Shown: piece after piece, positions 1 through 12,448 of the stretch
Layout: every line of letters begins with the position of its first letter
Numbering within the stretch: position 1 is the first letter of the stretch
Assembly (NCBI GenBank): GCA_900660155.1
Contig: CABFPE010000094.1
Span: forward strand, 779,106-843,105
Origin: Hofstenia miamia
Taxonomy: Eukaryota > Xenacoelomorpha > Acoela > Hofsteniidae
Length of the DNA: 64,000 nt
Reading direction: 5' to 3'
The notes under the pieces: model-generated
The model's database searches: none
What the model saw: the letters and a program-made list of their open reading frames with translations, nothing else
Told to the model about the DNA's origin: nothing
Program-made: the position numbers and the translations under genes

Positions 1-588
1 TAGCATAATATCGTAATGGTTGAATACCTTGCTGTAAATGATTAAATTCATTATACAGCGCTCATAAAAACAGGCCTGGCATACTAGATTGTGTTATCAA
101 CTACTGAAGGGTAAGTACTTTCATTTTTTATGAAATTTAATCTGATCAAGCAAAGTTGTAAATCACTATAATTAGTATTTGTTCACTAGATGGCAGATTG
201 ATCCAGTAATGCCATTAATGGGCCATTGTCAGACTATCAATGGTCTAAAAGAAACTGATAAAAATACTTTTTGAAAATTGAAATTAAATTTTAATGCAAT
301 GCACATATTATATACAATAATATAATCATTTCTTTGTGAAATTGTGGAATTTTAAGATTTTTAATACTTTTTGCCTTGTTGGTTGTGATTGGAAAATGAA
401 TGACCATTACTGGCCATCCCATTAATGGACCATTGGTTATCCGACAATGCTTGCTATTTGGGTTAATATGAACATTTCAATATACAAATAACAGTATGTA
501 TACATTTAGCAAGTGATGATTGTTTTTTGTCTAATCCATCATTATAATATGTACATGCCTTAGAGGAAGAGTGTTAAAAACCCACCTA
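1..588. other. AT-rich sequence upstream of family B element
   Basis: I see no gene here. The palindrome CCATTAATGG occurs twice (212-221 and 419-428), each time followed by a CCATTG-like stretch, so this may be part of a decayed repeat. The missing 5' LTR and leader of the family B element that begins near 589 should lie here, but I could not recognise them. Confidence 0.4.
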
Positions 589-1184
589 AATCTAGATTCA
601 GAAACAAAAGCCAATTATGACAAACTAACTAATGCACTAGCAGATCATTTCAACAATTAGAATACAAGGAAACAGTACTGAATGCAGCTCTGCAACTGCA
701 AATATACAAAAGATGATGATATAATTAACTGCATCTATAAAATGGACAGACTCCTCTGCCTCTCTCAAGAAGAGGAACACTACTACTCACAGGATCTATA
801 CTTTTTCATACACACTGGATTACCAGAAAATATAAAATGAATATTCAAAAACAAATGTGATATCAATGATAATATGGAAACACTAATAAAGAAATGCGCC
901 TTGATACAACTATCTTTACAAAACAACAATCATATAAATTGACAAATTGGAAAATCAGCAAATTACCAAATACCAACATTCATCAAAAAGAAATGACACA
1001 AGCAGCAATAAATAAACTGCCAACAGACAAACAAAAAATTAGATGCAAAAAGTGCATTCGACAAGGTCACATCCAACCTGAGTGCAAAACAGTCATGTAT
1101 GCTATTAATGATGATGGGTTCTGCATCACTGAAGAAGCAGAAGAATTTGCACAACAAGAAGTCAACAACCAAGAGGAAAATTAA
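589..1184 (+). pseudogene. gag remnant with CCHC zinc knuckle (family B)
   Basis: From 589 the frames match the capsid C-terminal part of family A gag (region KTDYQLL to YICRGFPPSIR), for example a DDIINCIYKMDRLLCLS stretch. Between about 1,050 and 1,090 there is a retroviral zinc knuckle, C-x2-C-x4-H-x4-C (CKKCIRQGHIQPEC). The frame is broken near 660 and 840. The knuckle implies packaging of element RNA in the ancestor. The N-terminal half of gag is not visible upstream. Confidence 0.75.
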
Positions 1185-1189
1185 AACTA

Positions 1190-1545
1190 AAAAGGGTGCT
1201 AACTTATTGGAAAGAAGCTTCATTCCAGTCATGATTAACAGTATGGATATTAATGCAACAGTCAACACAGGAGCTTCTATCACTATAATGGCAGACCCCC
1301 GCACTAATGATATGGATGGAAAGAAACAACATCACAAACAACAATACATGACTAATCAATGCTTCAGGTGATTATGTAAATATTGAAGTAGTAAGGAACT
1401 CACCTCTAACTATCCAATACATGAAGTTTGAGCAAGATATCTACATAGTGGACAGTGTGAACCAAGCACTACCATATCAAATGATCATAGGAAGAGACTT
1501 CTTACCAACAAAAATTGACTATTCAAACAAACCTCTAACAATTTA
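1190..1545 (+). pseudogene. Retropepsin remnant (family B)
   Basis: The segment INATVNTGASITIMAD carries a retropepsin active-site region with NTGA in place of the usual DTGA. After a frameshift near 1,350 the stretch ending PYQMIIGRDFL matches the flap-distal ILGxDFL motif of Ty3/Gypsy proteases (PYDLILGNDFL in family A). The catalytic aspartate is therefore replaced and the frame is broken. In an intact element this enzyme would process the Gag-Pol polyprotein. Confidence 0.7.
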
Positions 1546-2267
1546 AGAAGATAAGAACATCTCAATTTCCATGTCTACAAAGGACAACACTACTTGTGAA
1601 TTCTCATTGATGGAAAATTTAAGTATTGAGCTGTTTCATTGGAAATTTGTAAAAAATCAAAAATAACAGCAAAGTAAAAGGCAACTATGTAATATCAGGA
1701 AAGAGAGGAATCACACAATCTAAAATTAAAGTACTCAACAACATATCCACCTTAAAAGATGGAACTGGTATAATGGCAATGCTTAACAACAGCCCACAGC
1801 ACATCTCAATCAAACCAAAACAACTCACTATTACTGGAACAGTTCTACAGAAGTACATAAGAAAATTGAACGAGGTATTACTAACTAACACAAGCCAGAA
1901 CAAGAAAATAAGCAATGAGCAAATACCAATAATCTCAAAAACAGTCACCCCTACATAACTGCACTAGCAATTGCTGCACTCCATAATACTCTGAAAAACA
2001 ATGTGGCATATTTAGCAATGGAGAATTAAGTATTGGCAAAGTGATAGGAGTTGAGCACAAAATGCACACAACATCCAATAAACCCATTTGTCAAGCATAC
2101 CACTGTGTAAAGAATCAACTGCAGGATGCTTATGCAAAAACTCCAACAGATTGACTAAATAATGGAATAATAAACATAAGCAAAAGTCTATATGCATATA
2201 TGCATCCCCACAGTGTTCATTAAGCAAGAAAACAAACATCAGCTACGTATCAACTTTCACAATCTCA

Positions 2268-3320
2268 ATGAAGCAAAAAAAGGATGCATATCCACTCTCT
2301 CAAGTTGAAGACATGCTATACAATGCCACCCAACATAAACCCTTTACAACAATTAATTTATGCAAGGCATACTGGCAGGTACCTATGAAAGAAGAACATA
2401 TAGAAAAGACAGTATTTATAATGCAATATGGCCTCTACAAGTGGCTCTCCATGGCATTCAGACTATGCAATGCACTGGCCACCTTCCAATGATGCATCAC
2501 AAAAGTCCTCAGACACAATAATGCATCCCTACCAGCTAGAATTATTGCATATATTGATGATATGCTGATTGGTACAGCAACTGCAACAGAACTTGCAGAG
2601 AAACTAAATAAAGTGCTCCACCTGCTCTACAACACAGGCCTACAGATAAATGCAAAGAAATGCCTTATCACAAAACAACAAATAATCTTTCTAGGAAGAA
2701 ACATACAACATGGAAAAATTCAAATCAAAGATAATGCTAAACAATTGCTAGAAGAAATCAAAGTGCTGAGAATTTTAAATGTATCCTAGGCTTCATAAAT
2801 TACTATCATATCTTCCTACCAAATCTACCCTCTAAAACTGTAAACACTTGCAATCTTTTAAAAAAGAACAGAAAATTTGCATGGTTCTCACAAGAGGAGG
2901 AAGAACTGAAAAATCTTAAAACAGATATAAAACAAATCAAATCATTAAACTCCCCAACACCTCATGACAAGTTCATCTTGGACTGTGATGCCAGCACAGT
3001 GGCAATATGAGCCTCACAAACCCAAATTCAAAATGTGAAAGAAGTCCCAATACAGTGGTTCACATGAAAACTCAAACCTGCTAAATAACATTACAGCACC
3101 ATGAAACTCAAAATGCTAGTGCTCATAGAAGGTCTGAAAAAAGTTCACATTTTTTAATTAGAGAAGAGAAATTTCAAGTTCACACTGACAACAGGAGCCT
3201 TTACTGACTAAAAAAGTATTCCAGTGATTGATCCTCCATAATAGTACATTGGATTGAATATCTAAACTTCTTCAATTTCAATATAGATCACCACAAAGGT
3301 ACACTGCACAATAATGAGAC
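2268..3320 (+). pseudogene. Reverse transcriptase-RNase H remnant (family B)
   Basis: RT motifs in order are DAYPLSQVEDMLYNA, INLCKAYWQVPM, the YKWLSMAF region, and the catalytic box YIDDMLIG at about 2,551-2,575, followed by the thumb (FLGRNIQHGKI). RNase H follows from 2,960 (LDCDAS) through a TDN motif near 3,185. Stops occur at TGA 2,490, 3,007 and 3,067 and at the TGA at 3,229-3,231, which falls at exactly the codon where family A also has TGA (18,585). The enzyme is dead. Confidence 0.85.
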
Positions 3321-3649
3321 CTATGGACAATGCTACTGCAATATCAGGGAGAGCTACAAATAGAAGATGGTGAAAAAAGAAACTTGAACTTCATCCCAAC
3401 ATTTCAATACAAAAATCTACCAGATGTAGATAGAAATGGAAAACCAATACTACCTCTACTCACCATTATGATAAAAAAAGAAATAACAGCAGAAGAAAAA
3501 GCAAATGCTCAACAAACCAACATGGTCTTCAGCCAAATCATTAAATAAGTACAAAATGAAAATGAAATCATTGATAGCATGGAAATGCTGTGCTACAAGA
3601 ACATAGCTGGAAGCTAACACCAAGCAGAATACTGTATCAGCTTCTGACT

Positions 3650-4376
3650 CCAACAATAAAATAGCCCTGCCAGAATACTACAAATGAGAAGTCATTAAAA
3701 AGATCCACAAAAACATCACTTTGGAGTTTATCAAACTGAAATAACTATACAAAAACTTCATCACATTTTATCTAAGAAAAATGATGAAAGATGTAATATA
3801 TACATTTCAAAAGTGCATTCTCCATTGTAAGCAACACTTCCCAGAGCAATGTGTAGAACTAGAAAAAATTCTTGCAAAACATACAATTGAAATTGTCAAT
3901 TGTGACATTAAACAGCTATCAAAAGATGAACAAAGATATACCTATGTCCTTGTTATAGTTGATAACTTTAGAAAGTATTGTAAAATGATACTGTTACATA
4001 ACATACAGTTGCAGAGGCAATACTACATAACTGGATATGCATATTTGGACTAATGGAAAACCTTATCACAGATCAAAGCAAACAATTTGAAAGTTTACTA
4101 TTCCAAACTCTTGCTAAACAACTAGAAATCCCACACTGTCATACATCCCAAGCTAATGGAGGAGTTGAGAGAGTGAGCCAAACACTACTCAAACTTATAC
4201 AAACAGTCACATCATACATTGGCAGCAAAAAATGGAGAGATATACTAACACTAGTCAAATACTTCTACAACATTTTGACCCATGCAACTACAAAAATAAC
4301 TCCAAACAAAACTCTGTATGGCACAAAGTGCCAACACCAATATCAATGCTATTCACATGATATGGTCTGGAAATAA
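3650..4376 (+). pseudogene. Integrase remnant, zinc-binding and core (family B)
   Basis: After an LPEYYK stretch near 3,665, matching IPEYFK of family A, the core includes IVNCDIKQLS (first catalytic Asp), TDQSKQFES (second Asp) and GGVERVSQTL (Glu). Frames are broken at about 3,690, 3,750 and 4,040. The segment KKWRDILTLVKYFYNIL retains the part of integrase that is deleted in the family A copy, which makes it useful as a reference for that deletion. Confidence 0.8.
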
Positions 4377-4498
4377 ATAGTGAATACAAAAAACAGCTAA
4401 TGCAGAAAATAACTCTAATACATGAAACAATGTGCCTCAATGTGAAGAAAAGCACTGTCTTCCTACAGTGCTACTTCAATAAATCACTATATTGAGAA

Positions 4499-4846
4499 TT
4501 GCACAAAGGCAGCAACATAGTATTCACATATATGCCTGATGCAGTAAAAGACAAAAAAGCAAGTATTAAACCTAGCTCACATTCAGGAAGGTCCCCAACT
4601 ATCAAAAAGGCCTTACTGCACAACCTAGATAACAACAAAGTTACTCACTTCCAAAACCTGAAAATAACAGCTAAAAACATCAAGCATGCTAAAATTAAGG
4701 ATTTTGAAAAACTCAAATTAATTAACATAGAAAATATTAAACAGTACCTGATACTAGAAATGAACCTGGTTGAAGAGCAACCATTCAATAAAATTTATAA
4801 ACCAAATTCCTCCTTGCCAATTGAAATGTACACACAACAAAGTTGA
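4499..4846 (+). pseudogene. Integrase C-terminal domain remnant (family B)
   Basis: This 115-residue open frame begins HKGSNIVFTYMPDAV, equivalent to HHGDKVFAYLPRV of the family A integrase tail. It continues through LHNLDNNKVTHFQNLK, matching the SYTLSNRRTVHFQRLK region, and then an acidic and asparagine-rich tail. The GPY/F motif is not recognisable. The assignment rests on collinearity with the family A pol. Confidence 0.65.
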
Positions 4847-5929
4847 TTAACTAAACATAATATTAATAATAAGGAATGGGCAATTTACATTGCATCTTTG
4901 CCTTTAGATAATGAAATGACATCATAGTCTGAGCAAACCACCACAGAAATGAGCTAAACAAACCACTTTGCTCTAAGATCCTGGCTACCTGGAAGCAATG
5001 TGTACTAGCAGGTCCACCTCAGGTATGCAGGGTATCTTCAATACAATGTCTTCAATCTCAAGCTAAGATTTAATACTGGCTATGGAAAGAGAGGACTCCC
5101 ACATCCTCCCCAGCATGTTAACACTTCACAAACCACTTAAAGAAGTAGAAATAACATCAAAAATATCAATCCACCACAATTATAAACTATCAACATTGCC
5201 CTCTTGAAGTAGTCACAAGTTAGAAAGAATAACACAACACAAAAAGAAAATATCAGATGTTAGCAGAGAACTACTACATCATTAGTGTACTAAGGGCAGG
5301 CTCCATTCCAATGGGACACCTTGAAGTTCTCGTAACACGTAGCTGATTCACCCATATTGAGGGAGTGGTTTTAATGACTCACCTACTTGACAAATGTTGA
5401 TTGACAGCTTGCTAATGGATTTTCAATGACATCACATACTTGATATTTTTAAGTGTGTCTACTAATGGATTTCAATTAGTGATTCATGACACTTTTAATT
5501 GATTTTGTGGTGATTGATTTACATGTTGGGGCCAATTTAATTTACACTGTTTTGGTATAATGACTAATTTCACTGTTTGTTAATATACATGATTATAGCA
5601 CATATTAATATTGTTTGCATACATTACATTTCATTTTGTTAATATACCTCATTATCACACATTACATTTTGCTTTTTCCATGATTTTTGGATAATTGCAT
5701 GTACAGTGTAATTTGGGAAAACTTACAAAAAACTGCATTTCAATTTTGTCAAAATTCCTTATTAACACATTTATTGTATCACGTTTTTCAACCAATGAAT
5801 ATTTTTCATAATTTCAATAGATTGCAAGTACAATGTTTAACTCACTTTTCAGGAATTTTTTCAAAAAGACTTCACCTTGTTTTCAAAACACACTATTTCA
5901 TTCACAAAAACAACATTTGTGTTTCTAAA
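4847..5929. other. No gene seen; possible 3' remnant of family B element
   Basis: There is no convincing coding sequence. If the family B element carried an ORF3 or a 3' LTR it has decayed beyond recognition here. An open frame at 5,687-5,932 lacks an ATG and has the composition of random AT-rich DNA. Confidence 0.4.
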
Positions 5930-7320
5930 TAAACAAACTATTTTAACCCATTTTTAATAATTTGTATGGAAAATATTAAATGTAGAAATTAAACAAAAAG
6001 AGATCGCAATCCACTAATAAAAGCACATAGAATTTTATATGTAATAGTAAAAATGTAATGACTAGTGTATGTGTTAAAAAACAGAACTAATTTTAAACTA
6101 TTTTGTTAATACACGAGGAAAATATTAAATGTAGGAATTAAACAAACAGAGATTGCATATTAACTATACTTAAAGGTGTAATACATAGTAAAAGCGACCT
6201 ACATTTTCAGAAAGAGTAAAACTGGTTATGTATAAAACCAAAATTCGCCTCCTAAAAATGGTTACATGCAATGATATTAATAAAATCTATATACAGAATT
6301 ATTATATATTAGTTTTTACACTGTGAACTTTTCTTTACACTTGTTTTTGGTTTATTTGATTTTTTTGGTTTGTATATGTTTGGTAACTGATACACATTCA
6401 TCAACTTACACACCATTGTTCAATTTCATTTGATTTTTTTTGCGTTGTATACATTTGGTGACTGATTCATCTTTTATCAACTTTTCCACATTGTTCAACT
6501 TTATTTGATTTATAAGCCTTGTTTACGCATTTGTATGCATCACATGGTGTTCCACTTTTCAATTGTTTTGTATCACACAATTCCATGATATGCACTGCTC
6601 TTGTTCTAAATGTATAAACTTGAAAATCAATAGCAAAACGTCTACAATCAATTTAAGTTCGTAATTCCCAACATTCAATAAAAAAATTATTGTCAAAGTA
6701 ATTTTAGTAAGTCAATTGTAGCAATGAAACAAAAGCATAAGTGCGTGATTCTCAACACTAGTTAAAAAATTAAAGTCAAAATAATTATAGTAAGTCAATT
6801 GTAACAATGAAACAAAAGCAACTAACTAAAAACTATTATATACAAATATTTCCATTCAACCAGTTGCAGGTTAAACAAAAGTGATTAAAAAACAATTTAA
6901 GTTTTAACTAACATTTGTATTTTAGTTTTAATCAAAAAAGTGTGTGCATGGGAAAAACAAAAATGAAATGTAAATATATCCCCAAACCAAAAACATATAT
7001 AATTTAGTTTAATCATGAATGATGTAAAGAGATAAAATGAAATATGCACTTGCTCTAAACATATAAACTTGAAAATGCGTGTAGTGGGATACAAATTCAA
7101 TAGCAAAACATCTACAATCAATTTAAGTTTTAATAATTCTACACTCATAATTTGCATTCTTAGTTAGAGAAATTATTGTGTCTAAATAATTCTTGTTAGT
7201 CAATTCAATCAATTGCAAAAGTGATTAAAACATTTTGACTTTTAATAGTTCATAATTTAGTTTTAATAAAAAGTGTATATATAATTTACATATATGATGT
7301 AAAGAGATAATACATCAACA
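5930..7320. repeat. Cluster of degenerate tandem and local repeats
   Basis: Related units recur here. A GGAAAATATTAAATGTAG segment appears near 5,970 and again near 6,118, each followed by a similar AATTAAACAAA stretch. A roughly 85-bp unit around ATTTGATTTTTTTGG repeats in 6,350-6,510. A unit ending AATGAAACAAAAGCA repeats at about 6,722 and 6,807. A CTAAA(C/T)(A/G)TATAAACTTGAAAAT segment recurs near 6,605 and 7,057. The units are imperfect and look like an old minisatellite mixed with dispersed copies. No coding function is evident. Confidence 0.6.
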
Positions 7321-9743
7321 AATGTATATTAATGCATAAAATTTGTTTATTCCAAAAAAACAGGTATGCTGGGAAGTGAAAATATTTTATCAGAGTTTAA
7401 CTGAATAAACAATTAAATTACATACTGAGTTCTTTTTGGAAATTGCTAACCAGGTTTACTTCAATGTTAAAACCAACTTCAAAACATCAAGTCATTTTGT
7501 TCAACCACATCTGCATGACATTAAAATTGAAAGAAAGAGAATGACAGAGTGATAGGTAACAGCAGGCGTAATTCAATGTTTGCTTTTCCCATCATGCATA
7601 ATACACTGAGTGCAATTCAATCCAAGCAGAGCATTCAAATCTCTGACTTGTTAAGTGTTCCCTAGTCAATAATTTGTACTGGTCTTTTATGATTGATGCA
7701 AAGAAATACACAAAGCTAATTACATACATCAAAAACTCTGTAATGCACAATAAGTTGACTCACCATTTCCGAAATAAAATACACCATAAAAAACAGAGAG
7801 GGTTTGTGACAATGTCAGAGAAATGCATACACTCTGTTCTTCTCTCTCATCAGCTACCATGGGAACTCGTCAATTGAGAATTAACAGAAATTAGCATATG
7901 CACCAGTCTATTTCTTTAATGGATAATCTCAGGGAACTAAAACTGGTTTAATTTAAAACANATTATGTCACGAAAAATTGAGTTATTTCAGTCTTGTTTT
8001 TGTTTATTTATTTTAAATATAATGTAAAAAGGTTGATAGATTTACTTATCACCATTACGACATTTATTACATATTCGAATGCTGGTTCAAATAACTGGCA
8101 ATAGAAATTTCTTCTGAAATTTTAAACAATGCTTAAGTCTACGTGAAAGTATTTATCTAGTGTGTATTTCAAATAGTCAGTTAACTTCTATTTTAACAAT
8201 TTGATAATTTTCAAACATCCTTCTGCTTAAATACAATAATAAGTATTGTTTATATTACATGCGAAATTTTTTTTATGTAAACAGTTTTTTAATCGTCTTC
8301 CACATATATGGCCCCTTTGAAACAACATAAATTACATTTAATCGAACCCAAAAATCCAGGTAATAGATTTCAAATGCGAGTCCAAAATAAATATAATGCG
8401 GTGTTACTAATAAATTTTATTGGAAAACATGTTGTTAATAGTTATTGTTATAACTTGGAATCATTACAAATTTTATCGGCTAATTCCGCAATAGAGGAAT
8501 TCAACTGTATAAATNTAATTTAAAACACTAATAATAATTTGCTTTACCTTAAAAATGTTTAAGCCATTTACAGAGTGTAAGGCATTATTTGTTAAACCAT
8601 GTATGATGGAAAAGGAGATAATAAAAAAATGTATATAGGCATATAACCCACTTCATGCTGTCAAGATGGCAATTTCCACTAACTACTTTTTTACGTTATG
8701 AGGCAAAGTAACATGCAATGATAATTTCATACATCAAAAATTTTTCTCTATGCAATGTTTGATGGGTTGGCTCAGGGCCTCCTTAATGCATTAATTGTAA
8801 AAAATTACAATAGACACACACACTCTCATGGAATAATAAAATAAAACACCAAGAAAAATTACAATTACTAATGCAATGGTAATAAAAAACAATCAAGAAG
8901 CAAAATAAAAATATGATACACATAAAATGAAATATTTTACACCAGAGAAGAAACATGAATTATTTGAAACTTTCTGTTTGTTTTTAAAAAATATATAAGT
9001 TGACGATTTTTTTCCATAGATATCATCTCCATTCGTTAAATTATACATCAACATACCTTGTTATTTTGTGTGTAGATGTATTTGAAACCAAAACATATTG
9101 CCTTCAATCTTTGACCTATTGTAACATTCTTTATCATTATATAGTGATAAATAAGTCTTTTTGAAAGTGAAACCATCCTAAATCAACTTGAAACATGGGT
9201 TAAACTCTACCTACTTTGTTGAAAAAACTGCGTATGACATGTAAACTTGAACAAAAAGGTGAAAACGTTTCACAGATTCCATAGCAGTCTGCTAAAATTA
9301 ATAGTAGTGAATGCTATTGTAAAACACATAGTTCATGTACTCTGATATGAAATAAAAATCTACATGGCTCAATATAAAGGCAGATGAATCTTCATACTAA
9401 ATATTTTGCATTAATCATTAACAAGCAAAAATTAGTACATAATTCATAGTTTCTCACTCCGTTGTTAGTTAAAAAATTGTAAATGCGTGAACAAACTTAT
9501 ACAATAAATATGTTGTATTAATTGAAAGTAAGAGGTTTTACAAAGAATTTAAGTTCTAAAACACTTTATTTTGGTTATATACATGATGCATGTTTCTACT
9601 AATTTACTCTCCTCAGTTATAAATCACGTGATTTTATTCCTATTGGATAGTCTTGTCTATATATTAATTGTAAATTGCTGGATAAATTCATTATTTTTCC
9701 TTGTTGTGAAATCACTCCTCTAAAAACTCAGCATACAAGTGCA
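7321..9743. other. AT-rich intergenic DNA with two single-N gaps
   Basis: No gene is supported. Single Ns at 7,961 and 8,515 bracket a 553-bp contig. The bases TAATTTAAAACA lie just left of the first N and again just right of the second, so the contig may have been wedged into an overlap. An open frame of about 70 codons at 8,308-8,523 runs into the second N and resembles nothing I know. A CATACATCAAAAA-containing segment near 7,725 is echoed near 8,730, suggesting a dispersed repeat. Confidence 0.4.
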
Positions 9744-10192
9744 ATGTCTATTGAAACACCAACAAATGGATCTCTTGGCAATCTTATCAATGAGTTATTC
9801 ACTAGTCCACCTCAAACCTACAACCCTCTAATGCAAGAAGCAGTCCACCTGCCAACACCTATTAAAGAAAAGAACGCCACCAGCAAAAGATAAGATGCCA
9901 ATCAGTTAATAATAAAAGTTCTATAACACATGATAACACTGATAACATTTTGCAGTGTTTAAACAATGTCAATTCACAGTGTACCTTTGCAAGCACATGT
10001 TTGGCTAGCAATTTACCAAAGAAAGTTTGGCTTACAATCACAGATGTGGTACAGCTAAAAACAAAATTCCGATGTGTATTAAAAGTTAAACCTGAGAATG
10101 GATTCTACCATTTTCTACCCAAATGCTATGGAGATGTAATTTGTGAGAATTACAAACACTTGATAGGCAAAAAAACTTTTTTGAGAAGATGA
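9744..10192 (+). pseudogene. Small FLPK-motif protein, copy 1 (possible OB-fold ssDNA-binding type)
   Basis: An ATG at 9,744 opens 49 codons (MSIETPTNGSLG...) to TAA at 9,891. The next frame then runs without a stop to 10,192 and ends with the conserved block ENGFYHFLPKC followed by about 24 residues. Related blocks occur at 12,097-12,448 (ENGNCFFLPKC) and, on the minus strand, at 29,238-29,447 (DNGVYYFLPKH). In all three, a beta-rich stretch with a TKY/TKF or similar motif precedes the FLPK block. From memory, small proteins with this ending form multicopy families in invertebrates and look like OB folds; that is unverified. One frameshift near 9,890 breaks this copy. A TATA-like TCTATATATT lies about 85 bp before the ATG. 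Confidence 0.45.
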
Positions 10193-10687
10193 TTTAGTAT
10201 TTAAGCAAGGCGAAAGAAAGTGTATTGTATTACAGTTTTGTAAATAATTAACTTTTTGAAAAAGAATAAACACCATTTTGTAATTGTTTTTTCCATTATT
10301 TCTACATGTAACATCAAATATGCAATTTTTTTAAAAAATATACATGAAGGCAGTGTTTGGTATAAAAATATAGTCATAGATGTATATAAATCACTGGACA
10401 AGAAATTGAAATTTTGCTAGTTGGATAAGTTACATGGAGAAGGAGAATTCCACATTTAAAAACATAAAAACAGGTTACCATAGTAAAAAAGAAACCAACT
10501 TTCACAAATAAACTCTCCAAAAAAGACTGATTATTTCATTAAAAACATTATTCTAGTTAAAATGTTACAATTTTCACCACTTCCACCTGATATCAAGCAT
10601 TGTTGAAATTATATGCATATTTCTAATATTGAAGTAAATTAAATTACACTTGCCTGGTAATTGTTAAGATCTTTACCAAATGCTTAG
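10193..10687. other. AT-rich spacer
   Basis: Sequence between the small-ORF copy and the inverted solo LTR. No coding or structural signal was recognised. Confidence 0.4.
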
Positions 10688-11973
10688 TGTAGAATCATTG
10701 GCTGGTAGGGAAACTTAACTAGAAACTTAATTGACTCTGCAGAAGGTTTGAATAGTGTTTACAGAACAGCCACGATTCCAGAAAAAAGAATAACATAGAA
10801 TTTATAATTGATTGATGTCACATTGGTAATTCATCCAAGTAACAAAACTACTTTAGGTAAGATCCAAGATGACCAATTCCTAATTTTCGATCGCGTATCC
10901 ACCCTAGGAACAGCGGCTTCCTCTTTGATTTCCCACAGGATGTGCTATGTGAGCCATTTTGCCAATTTCTTTTTTCAGTTACATGCATATATTAATATAA
11001 ATATTTTTTCCGCAAAATTTGCGAATTCGTCTGTTAGGCCTAATTTCAATTTTAAATTCTTTGTAAGATCGTGTTTCTGAGACAAAATGTCAACAGGCAA
11101 TTCATCAACGATTAATCCAATATATACAGTAGAAGTTGTAATTATTAGGCATTTTAGTAGTTTAGTAATGGCTAAGTTTTAAGTGTGGAGTAAGACACGG
11201 GTNAAACTACTTTAGGTAAGATCCAAGATGACCAATTCCTAAGGCTTCCAGCTGAAGCAGAACATCCAAAAGTAAAGTGCTTAACCTATTGACTGGTGCT
11301 ACCCTATTTGTCTCACTTGCTTAATTCCTATCTCACTTCAGAAAATACAAACTCTCATTTTCATTGTTATCTCTCAGCTCACTATTAAATAATCTGTAAT
11401 TGCCAGATATTTGTGCTAGCCCACTGCATGTTATCATCACAGTGTTAGGTTTTATCAGTGCATGTACATGTTGAACTACAATAGAGAGATTTATTACTTC
11501 CTTATACATAACCGTATACATAACTTAATGAGTCCACAATTCAGACTGGGTAATCAAAAGACCCCAGAAGCAACTTGTCACCCTGTACTAGTGAAAGCAC
11601 TCCTGTATTGTTGCCGATCTTAAGCAATAAGTTTCATAAAGATAATAAATAAATAAAAAATACAATGGGTAAAATGGCAGTTGAGAGTAGATAAAATCTA
11701 TTAAGCTATTGCTACATTTTCCTCAGGTTTTATACAAATGTTTAACTATTACCTGCCTTTGTTTACAATAATCAGATGTCAACGTAGTTTAACATGATCC
11801 AATTCTTTTCCCTCGCAAAATTAAATTTGAGCAACAATAAGCACCATCAAGGGGACATCAAACTAGCAATAGTAACCTAAGATCGAAAATAGCTACTAAT
11901 GTCATAGTAACGTAATAATACAAGGTAAAGTTGTAAAAGAATAAACTCAACAAAATCCCTGAGTGACTCTACA
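10688..11973 (-). repeat. Solo LTR of family A, inverted, with 4-bp target duplication
   Basis: Read on the minus strand, this matches the 5' LTR at 13,426-14,326. It begins TGTAGAATC on the plus strand (the complement of the LTR end) and finishes GAGTGACTCTACA (the complement of the LTR start TGTAGAGTCACTC). TTAG flanks both ends (10,684-10,687 and 11,974-11,977), consistent with a 4-bp target-site duplication. No internal domain is present. Its 1,286-bp length exceeds the 901-bp LTR because of an N at 11,203 and a segment at about 10,885-11,202 bracketed by two copies of a 39-bp stretch (10,846 and 11,205), probably an assembly error. Confidence 0.85.
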
Positions 11974-12096
11974 TTAGGTAAACTCTAGTTGATGATTGAA
12001 TCAAATGAATTAAGTTATTTTTGATTGGTTTATATGCTAAAAGTTTGTAATAAATAATTTGTGCTTTGAGCACTTTTTTCAATTTTAAATTCAGCA

Positions 12097-12448
12097 ATGA
12101 CTCCAAAAGCTGCTAGCAAAACACATGCCAAAAAGCAAACAAGACATTATTTTGCAACCCCAAAAATTTGTTTTAAAGCTAATATTAATAAAGACAGTGT
12201 TTTCTGTAAACATTGTGGGTAAAGTAGTTCAACCAGAGATGGTCAACAGCCTCAATGAAGTTTCCAAAGAATGTCAGATGAAATATATCTCTGTTAGAGA
12301 ATTAAAAATCTGTGAGTGGCAAAAAATACACAACGCATATAGCTGTCAGACAAAGTATGGCCCTGCAGTAAAAATTATACTGGAAAATGGCAACTGCTTC
12401 TTCTTACCCAAATGTTTATGTAAAGAAAGCTACAGGAGAAAAATATAA
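12097..12448 (+). pseudogene. Small FLPK-motif protein, copy 2
   Basis: The ATG at 12,097 opens a basic N-terminus (MTPKAASKTHAKKQT). After a frameshift near 12,190 the frame runs to a stop at 12,448. The core EWQKIHNAYSCQTKYG leads into ILENGNCFFLPKC, the clearest version of the block shared with 9,744-10,192 and complement 29,238-29,447. The order strand, TKYG, strand, NG, FLPK suggests a small beta-barrel, and a single-stranded-DNA-binding role is only an inference. About 430 bp downstream lies a copy of the second small-ORF family, so the two may belong to one element. Confidence 0.5.

Larger units (their letters stand above)
589..4846 (+). mobile_element. Degenerate Ty3/Gypsy retrotransposon, family B copy 1 (gag-pol)
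   Basis: Gag, protease, RT, RNase H and integrase pieces follow one another in the usual Ty3/Gypsy order, split by many stops and frameshifts. Segment by segment they align by eye with the better preserved family A element at 13,426-24,047, but the two are clearly different families. The coding strand is strikingly rich in A. No LTR could be identified at either end, and no ORF3 equivalent was found after the integrase. This is an old, non-functional copy. Confidence 0.85.

Noticed and set aside
212-428. Palindrome CCATTAATGG pair as a regulatory site
   Set aside because: Two occurrences in AT-rich DNA with partly similar flanks fit a decayed repeat better than an operator.
6897-7157. 86-codon minus-strand ORF with hydrophobic stretches
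   Set aside because: Located in degenerate repeats. The hydrophobicity comes from T-rich codons and there is no homology.
11333-11521. 62-codon minus-strand ORF
   Set aside because: It lies wholly within the inverted family A LTR and matches LTR sequence, so it is not a gene.
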